Assembly: GCA_017861475.1 (NCBI GenBank)
Contig: JAGFXV010000024.1
Location: 1 to 10,285, forward strand
DNA from: Bacillota bacterium
Lineage (GTDB): Bacteria > Bacillota > Syntrophomonadia > Syntrophomonadales > Syntrophomonadaceae
Direction of reading: 5' to 3'
DNA: 10,285 nucleotides
Shown here in pieces: positions 4,408-10,285 of this stretch (the first letter of the stretch is position 1; every line of letters begins with the position of its first letter). The notes below the pieces were generated by a model. The model was not told the DNA's origin and did not search any database. It saw only the letters and a program-made list of their open reading frames with translations. The translations under genes were made by a program, and so were the position numbers.

Positions 4408-7400
4408 ATGAAAAACTATGGGTTGCCAGGCAAACAGGGACTATACGATCCGGCTTTCGAGCATGATGCATGCGGGATGGGATTTGTAGCCCATATCAAG
4501 GGAGAAAAATCTCATCAGATCATAGATGACGCTTTGACCGTTTTGGAGAATCTTAGTCACCGAGGTGCCAGCGGTGCAGATGAAAACACCGGTGACGGAG
4601 CCGGCATCATGCTGCAGATCCCCCATGATTTCTTTCAACGGGAATGCAGCGTGCTGGGCTTTGATTTGCCGGAAGCAGGCAGTTACGGGGTGGGCATGAT
4701 ATTTGCCCATCGTTATGTTGATTTCAGAAATACACAGATGGCAGCCTTTGAACAGATCGTGGAAGAAGAAGGGCAGCGGATCCTGGGCTGGAGAGAAGTC
4801 CCTATTGACAAGTCCGGCATCGGGGCTAGTGCCCAATCCGTTATGCCTCGTTTCATCCAGGTTTTTATTGCCAGAGATGAGGGATTGTCTGATGATATGG
4901 ATTTTGAAAGAAAGCTCTACATCATTCGTAAAAGGGCGGAAAAAATCATTATTCCCATGTGCGAGGACAAGGGAGGCTCATTTTATATTGCCAGTCTTTC
5001 GTCGAAAACCATTGTCTATAAAGGGATGCTAACGGCTGAGCAGCTGCGCAGCTTTTACCTGGATTTGTCCGATCTGGATTTTGAATCTGCTTTGGCCATG
5101 GTGCATTCAAGGTTCAGCACCAATACTTTCCCCAGCTGGGAAAGAGCGCATCCCAACCGTTATATCGTCCACAACGGTGAAATCAACACGGTGCGCGGCA
5201 ACGTCAACTGGATGAAGGCGCGCCAGAAGGTGATCGACTCACCGCTTTTTGAAGACATCACCAAGGTATATCCGATCATTGATGAGAGCGGAAGTGATTC
5301 CGCCATGTTTGACAACTGTCTGGAATTTCTCTGCCTTACCGGACGGTCGCTGCCCCACGGTGTAATGATGATGATCCCGGAACCATGGGAAGCCAATCAT
5401 CTTATGGCTGCAGAGAGAAAAGAATTCTATAAATTCAATAACTTTTTAATGGAACCCTGGGACGGACCTGCCGCGATCGGCTTTTCTGACGGGACGGTGA
5501 TTGGTGCCGTTCTGGACCGCAACGGTCTGCGGCCCGCCCGTTATTATGTAACCAAAGACGACCGGGTGATCCTGGCTTCAGAAGTAGGCGTAATCGACAT
5601 CAATCAGGAGAACGTTGTCTACAAGGGGCGGCTCGAACCCGGCAAGATGCTGCTGATCGATACCCAGGCGCAAAGGATCATCAGCAATGATGAAATTAAA
5701 AGCGAGGTTGCCCGGCTGCATCCCTACCAGGAGTGGAATCAACAGCACATTGTAAATCTGGCTGATATTCCGGCTGCCCCTGTGGCAGAAGAAACTGATA
5801 AAACCGATCTGGTCGAGCAGCAGAAAGCCTTTGGCTATACGTTTGAAGATATTTATCAGACCATACAGCCTATGGCGGCTGAAGGTCACGACCCGGTCGG
5901 ATCGATGGGGATGGACTCGCCGCTGGCAGTTCTTTCCGAGCAGCCGCAGATGCTTTACCTGTATTTTAAACAGCTTTTTGCCCAGGTCACCAATCCTCCC
6001 ATCGATGGGATCAGGGAAGAAATCGTGACCTCAAGCAGTCTGCCGCTGGGCAGTACCGGGAACCTGCTGGATCCCAACCGCTGCAAGGCGGCCTGTATTT
6101 ATCTGGAACATCCGATCCTTTCGAACGAACAGCTTCATAACCTGAAGTATTTGCATAATGACCGCTTCAAGTCGGCTACGATTTCCATCCTGTATAAGGC
6201 TTCGGAAGGTGCCAGAGCCATGAACCGGGCATTGGAACGTATTTTCCGCGAAGCGGATCAGGCCATCGCCGGCGGTGTCAATATCGTGATCCTTTCCGAT
6301 CGGGGCGTTAATGAAACGCTGGCTCCGATTCCGGCTTTGCTGGCTTCGTCCGGTTTGCATCATCATCTGACCAGAAAAGAGATCCGCACCAAAGTGGGCA
6401 TCGTGTTGGAATCAGGTGAGCCACGCGAGGTGCATCACTTTTGTACACTGGTTGGTTACGGTGTTACGGCCATCAATCCTTATCTGGCCTTTGATACCAT
6501 CCGCCAGCTTGGTGAACAGGACGCGCTGGGAGATCTTAGCTTTGAAGATGCGCAAAAGAATTTCATCAAAGCATCCGTTAAAGGCATGATGAAAGTAATC
6601 AGTAAAATGGGCATTTCAACCATGCGGGGCTATCATGGCGCGCAGGTATTTGAAGCCGTGGGACTGAAGCGGGAACTGGTGGATAAGTATTTTACCATGA
6701 CCCCTTCCCGCCTGGAAGGGATCGGACTGGAGGAAATCGCCCGGGAAAGCAGGATGCGTCACGATAGTGCCTTCAATAGAAATGATCCGGGACGGGAGAC
6801 GCTGGAGACCGGCGGCTATTTTCAGTGCAAGGAAAATGGAGAAATCCATCTTTATCATCCAGAAACGATCTATTTGCTGCAGCGTGCCTGCCGGGAGGGT
6901 GACTATCAGCTTTTCAAGGAGTTTTCCCGCAAGATCAATGAGGAAAAAGTATATACGCTGAGAAATTTGCTGGAGTTCAATATCATCCCCGGTGATACCA
7001 TCCCCATCGAAGAAGTTGAACCGGTGGATTCGATTGTTAGAAGGTTTAAGACGGGTGCCATGTCCTATGGCTCCATCAGCAAGGAAGCGCATGAATGTCT
7101 CGCCATCGCCATGAACCGGTTGGGCGGTAAAAGCAACAGCGGGGAGGGTGGAGAAGACCCTGACCGTTACAAGAAAGATAAAAAGGGAGATTCCAGGAGC
7201 AGTGCCATCAAACAGGTTGCCTCAGGACGTTTCGGAGTGACCAGCAACTATCTGGTGCATGCTACGGAAATTCAGATAAAAATGGCGCAGGGCGCCAAAC
7301 CGGGTGAGGGTGGTCAACTGCCCGGCGAAAAAGTATACCCGGCCATTGCCAAGGTCAGGCACTCAACGCCCGGCGTAGATTTGATTTCTCCGCCGCCCCA

Positions 7401-8976
7401 CCATGATATTTATTCAATTGAAGATCTGGGAGAACTGATCCACGATTTGAAAAATGCCAACCGGGATGCCGGCATTAGCGTAAAACTGGTATCTGAAGTG
7501 GGTGTCGGGACAATTGCGGCCGGGGTTGCCAAAGGCAAGGCTGATGTCATTCTGATCAGCGGTTATGACGGCGGGACAGGTGCAGCGCCCCGGACCAGCA
7601 TCAGGAATGCCGGCCTCCCCTGGGAACTTGGTCTGGCGGAAACACACCAGACATTAGTCCTTAACCGCTTGAGGGACCGGGTCACCCTGGAGACCGACGG
7701 CAAACTGATGTCAGGTCGCGATGTGGTGATTGCCGCCATGCTGGGAGCAGAGGAATTTGGCTTTGCTACTACTCCGCTCATTACATTGGGTTGTGTGATG
7801 ATGCGGGTTTGTGACCTGAATACCTGCCCGGTAGGGATAGCGACCCAGAATGAAAAACTGCGTAAAAATTTCGTTGGTCAACCCGAACATGTGGAGAACT
7901 TTATGCGCTTTGTGGCCCAGGAAATGCGGGAGATCATGGCCCGATTGGGTTTTAGGACCGTAAAAGAAATGGTCGGTCGCACCGACAAGCTGAAAAATAA
8001 AGACATCAAGCACTGGAAGGCTTCTCATTTGGATCTTTCGCCGATCCTGTATCAGCCGTATGCCGGTTCAAATGTAGGCCGCAGTAAAATGCTGCCCCAG
8101 AACCATCTGCTGGAGAAATCACTGGATGCCCGCAAGCTGTTGCGGATGTGCAAGCCGGCGCTGGAAAAAGAGAAGCCGATCCGGGCGAAGTTGAAGATAA
8201 ACAATGTGGACCGGGTGGTAGGAACCATGACCGGCAGTGAGATAACCAAAAAATACGGGGAAAATGGACTGCCCGATGATACCATAAAACTTACCTTTGT
8301 GGGGTCAGCCGGCCAGAGTTTCGGCGCTTTTACCCCCCGGGGCATGACCTTGGAACTGGAAGGGGATGCCAATGATTATATCGGCAAAGGTTTGTCGGGC
8401 AGCAAGATCATCGTTTATCCTCCCCGGGGATCAGGATTGGAACCGGATAAAAATATCCTGGTCGGCAATGTTGCGTTCTATGGCGCTACTTCCGGAGAAG
8501 CTTATATCAACGGGATTGCCGGGGAAAGATTCTGTGTGAGGAACAGCGGGATCCATGCCGTAGTGGAAGGCGTCGGCGAACATGGCTGCGAATACATGAC
8601 CGGTGGGAAAGTCGTTATTCTTGGTGATACCAGTCGTAATTTTGCGGCGGGCATGTCAGGCGGCATCGCCTATGTGCTTGATTTCAATGAGGCACACTGT
8701 AATAAAGCCATGGTACTTCTGGAGAAACTTGAATCTCCGGAAGAAATAGATGAAGTCAAAATGATGATCCGCAATCATGTAAATTATACGGCAAGTCCGC
8801 TGGGACAGAAGGTACTTGAAGATTGGGAAAATTACCTGCCCCGCTTTACAAAAGTAATACCGACCGTGTATAAAAACATTTTGCAGGATATGGCCCTAAA
8901 TCTTCCCAAACCAAAGAAAAAACCGACGGCAAAGTCGGCAACAGGTTGGCAGGCAGACAGGCAGAAAAGGAATTAA
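4408..8976 (+). CDS. gltB: Glutamate synthase (NADPH-type), large subunit
   Basis: The alpha subunit of glutamate synthase splits glutamine, channels the ammonia to 2-oxoglutarate and reduces the iminoglutarate on FMN to glutamate. Domains in order: a short propeptide ending before the nucleophile C22 in H-D-A-C-G-M-G-F; the class II amidotransferase (about 22-430); a central domain (about 450-750); the FMN synthase domain (about 800-1190), with [11 protein letters not shown] (906-916) and the 3Fe-4S cysteines C1129, C1135 and C1140 (C-x5-C-x4-C); and the C-terminal beta-helix domain with [10 protein letters not shown] from 1299. At 1522 residues it is full length, with a basic Lys/Pro-rich tail. 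I start at ATG 4408, where GAGGG (4396-4400) is 7 bases upstream; the earlier ATG 4384 has no good site. Bacillus calls this gene gltA. It is coupled to gltD 14 bases on and controlled by the leader switch upstream. Confidence 0.97.
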   Translation: MKNYGLPGKQGLYDPAFEHDACGMGFVAHIKGEKSHQIIDDALTVLENLSHRGASGADENTGDGAGIMLQIPHDFFQRECSVLGFDLPEAGSYGVGMIFAHRYVDFRNTQMAAFEQIVEEEGQRILGWREVPIDKSGIGASAQSVMPRFIQVFIARDEGLSDDMDFERKLYIIRKRAEKIIIPMCEDKGGSFYIASLSSKTIVYKGMLTAEQLRSFYLDLSDLDFESALAMVHSRFSTNTFPSWERAHPNRYIVHNGEINTVRGNVNWMKARQKVIDSPLFEDITKVYPIIDESGSDSAMFDNCLEFLCLTGRSLPHGVMMMIPEPWEANHLMAAERKEFYKFNNFLMEPWDGPAAIGFSDGTVIGAVLDRNGLRPARYYVTKDDRVILASEVGVIDINQENVVYKGRLEPGKMLLIDTQAQRIISNDEIKSEVARLHPYQEWNQQHIVNLADIPAAPVAEETDKTDLVEQQKAFGYTFEDIYQTIQPMAAEGHDPVGSMGMDSPLAVLSEQPQMLYLYFKQLFAQVTNPPIDGIREEIVTSSSLPLGSTGNLLDPNRCKAACIYLEHPILSNEQLHNLKYLHNDRFKSATISILYKASEGARAMNRALERIFREADQAIAGGVNIVILSDRGVNETLAPIPALLASSGLHHHLTRKEIRTKVGIVLESGEPREVHHFCTLVGYGVTAINPYLAFDTIRQLGEQDALGDLSFEDAQKNFIKASVKGMMKVISKMGISTMRGYHGAQVFEAVGLKRELVDKYFTMTPSRLEGIGLEEIARESRMRHDSAFNRNDPGRETLETGGYFQCKENGEIHLYHPETIYLLQRACREGDYQLFKEFSRKINEEKVYTLRNLLEFNIIPGDTIPIEEVEPVDSIVRRFKTGAMSYGSISKEAHECLAIAMNRLGGKSNSGEGGEDPDRYKKDKKGDSRSSAIKQVASGRFGVTSNYLVHATEIQIKMAQGAKPGEGGQLPGEKVYPAIAKVRHSTPGVDLISPPPHHDIYSIEDLGELIHDLKNANRDAGISVKLVSEVGVGTIAAGVAKGKADVILISGYDGGTGAAPRTSIRNAGLPWELGLAETHQTLVLNRLRDRVTLETDGKLMSGRDVVIAAMLGAEEFGFATTPLITLGCVMMRVCDLNTCPVGIATQNEKLRKNFVGQPEHVENFMRFVAQEMREIMARLGFRTVKEMVGRTDKLKNKDIKHWKASHLDLSPILYQPYAGSNVGRSKMLPQNHLLEKSLDARKLLRMCKPALEKEKPIRAKLKINNVDRVVGTMTGSEITKKYGENGLPDDTIKLTFVGSAGQSFGAFTPRGMTLELEGDANDYIGKGLSGSKIIVYPPRGSGLEPDKNILVGNVAFYGATSGEAYINGIAGERFCVRNSGIHAVVEGVGEHGCEYMTGGKVVILGDTSRNFAAGMSGGIAYVLDFNEAHCNKAMVLLEKLESPEEIDEVKMMIRNHVNYTASPLGQKVLEDWENYLPRFTKVIPTVYKNILQDMALNLPKPKKKPTAKSATGWQADRQKRN

Positions 8977-8990
8977 GGTGGGCGTTAGTT

Positions 8991-10285
8991 ATGGGAAAAG
9001 CAACTGGATTTATGGAATACCCCAGAGTTGAATCAGCCCAACGGGCTCCTGAAGAACGGATCAAGGATTGGAATGATATCAGGATGCCGCAGGATCAGAT
9101 TGCGCTGCAAAAGCAAGGAGCCAGATGCATGAATTGCGGCATTCCTTTCTGTCACAGCGGCATCCTGTTAAACGGGATGACTTCCGGTTGTCCGCTGCAT
9201 AATTTAATTCCCGAGTGGAATGATCTGGTTTACAAAGGACGCTGGAAGGAAGCTTACCAGAGACTGACCCGTACCAACCCGTTCCCGGAATTTACCGGCC
9301 GGGTATGTCCTGCACCCTGTGAAGGGGCCTGTACCGTTGGTTATCTTTGGGATGCAGTGACGATAAAAAGTATCGAATACGAAATTATCGAGATGGCTTT
9401 CTCGGAAGGATGGGTCAAACCGGTGCAGGGAATTCCCACCGGCTACAAAGTGGCGGTGGTGGGATCGGGTCCGGCCGGATTGGCCGCAGCCCATTATTTG
9501 AATGCGGTCGGCCATGATGTAACCGTTTTCGAACGTGACGACCGTCCCGGCGGTTTATTGGTTTACGGAATCCCCAACATGAAACTGGACAAAGCAGTTA
9601 TTGCCAGACGAATTGAAGTGATGCAGGCGGCCGGGATCAAATTCGTGCTCAATACGGAAATCGGCACAGATTTGCCAGCCGATGATCTGACCGCCAACTT
9701 TGATGCAGTACTTTTGTGCGCCGGTGCAGGCAAGCCCAGACATCTGCAGGCGGAAGGCCATGATCTCAAGGGAGTTCACTTCGCGCTCGATTTTCTGAAG
9801 GGCGGTACCCGAAGTATTCTGGATGAAAATGAAGATGACAGCTTCTTTATCAATGCCCGCAATAAAAATGTGATCGTGATCGGCGGCGGAGATACCGGAA
9901 CAGACTGTGTGGCCACCGCCATTCGTCAGAACTGCAAAAGTGTTTATCAGTTTGAAATCCAGCCGGAGCCCCCTGACCGGCGTATCAAACCATCCAACCC
10001 CTGGCCGGAATGGCCGCGTAAACAAAAAGTAGACTACGGCCAGGCAGAGGCCATCAGCATCAGCGGTGAAGATCCCCGTCATTATTTGCTCGCCACTAAA
10101 AAGATCGAGGGCGACAAGCAAGGCCGGGTACGGGCAGTGCATACCGTAGGGGTCAATTGGTTTAAAAATGCTTCCGGACGTCTGGAACCCATGGAAGTAC
10201 CCGGCAGCGAAAAAGTATGGCCTGCCGATCTGGTACTGCTGGCTCTGGGTTTTGTCGGACCGGAAGATATACTGCCGGAAGAGAT
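8991..10285 (+). CDS. gltD: Glutamate synthase small subunit (3' end beyond window)
   Basis: The beta subunit passes electrons from NAD(P)H through FAD and 4Fe-4S clusters to the large subunit. 431 codons are present out of an expected total near 490; the frame is open to the edge. The N-terminal cluster-binding cysteines are visible: C46, C49 and C54 in C-M-N-C-G-I-P-F-C, C67, then C106, C110 and C114 in C-P-A-P-C-E-G-A-C. The FAD-binding motif G-S-G-P-A-G is at 158-163 and the NAD(P)-binding motif G-G-G-D-T-G at 298-303. The segment N-P-W-P-E-W-P (336-342) is typical of the bacterial subunit. The start ATG 8991 is preceded by AAGGTGG (8975-8981), which overlaps the gltB stop codon, so translation is probably coupled to gltB. 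No disruption is seen. Confidence 0.96.
   Translation, partial: MGKATGFMEYPRVESAQRAPEERIKDWNDIRMPQDQIALQKQGARCMNCGIPFCHSGILLNGMTSGCPLHNLIPEWNDLVYKGRWKEAYQRLTRTNPFPEFTGRVCPAPCEGACTVGYLWDAVTIKSIEYEIIEMAFSEGWVKPVQGIPTGYKVAVVGSGPAGLAAAHYLNAVGHDVTVFERDDRPGGLLVYGIPNMKLDKAVIARRIEVMQAAGIKFVLNTEIGTDLPADDLTANFDAVLLCAGAGKPRHLQAEGHDLKGVHFALDFLKGGTRSILDENEDDSFFINARNKNVIVIGGGDTGTDCVATAIRQNCKSVYQFEIQPEPPDRRIKPSNPWPEWPRKQKVDYGQAEAISISGEDPRHYLLATKKIEGDKQGRVRAVHTVGVNWFKNASGRLEPMEVPGSEKVWPADLVLLALGFVGPEDILPEE

Overview
The window looks like a chromosomal segment from a member of the Bacillota, most likely class Clostridia. The evidence is the gene order nadD-yqeK-rsfS, purine-rich AGGAGG-type ribosome binding sites, TTG and GTG starts, a short GSI-alpha glutamine synthetase, and an ANTAR-type regulator next to nitrogen genes. 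Base composition is intermediate. I see no mobile element, CRISPR array, tRNA or rRNA.

Layout: (1) 1-160, minus strand: the 5' end of a small Cys-rich protein gene, divergent from the rest. (2) 161-402: a divergent intergenic region with a 14-bp perfect palindrome, an AT-rich promoter and a nadD leader hairpin. (3) 403-2010: nadD, yqeK and rsfS, tightly packed and co-directional. (4) 2011-2242: an intergenic region ending in a strong intrinsic terminator whose U-tract lies only about 20 bases before the next start codon. It is therefore probably an attenuator, not a plain operon end. (5) 2243-4155: an ANTAR response regulator gene and glnA, 17 bases apart. (6) 4156-4407: a leader holding a long perfect dyad, a possible promoter, two hairpins with hexanucleotide A-N-N-G-N-N loops, and a terminator whose 5' arm overlaps the second hairpin. 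This is the architecture expected of an RNA target of an ANTAR antiterminator. (7) 4408-10285: gltB (large subunit) and gltD (small subunit, cut by the window end).

Functionally, the right three quarters is an ammonium assimilation locus. GlnA makes glutamine from glutamate and ammonium, and GltBD turns glutamine plus 2-oxoglutarate into two glutamates. The ANTAR protein encoded at its head is the obvious candidate to let RNA polymerase pass the terminators in front of gltBD, and perhaps in front of its own gene and glnA. The left quarter is a housekeeping set: NAD synthesis (NadD), Ap4A hydrolysis (YqeK) and ribosome silencing (RsfS).

The strongest point of interest is the pair of RNA switches (about 2168-2223 and 4226-4314) flanking the gene for their likely binding protein. 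Other points are an Asp at GlnA position 62, where the Bacillus subtilis enzyme has the feedback-inhibition Arg, and a degenerate receiver domain in the ANTAR protein.
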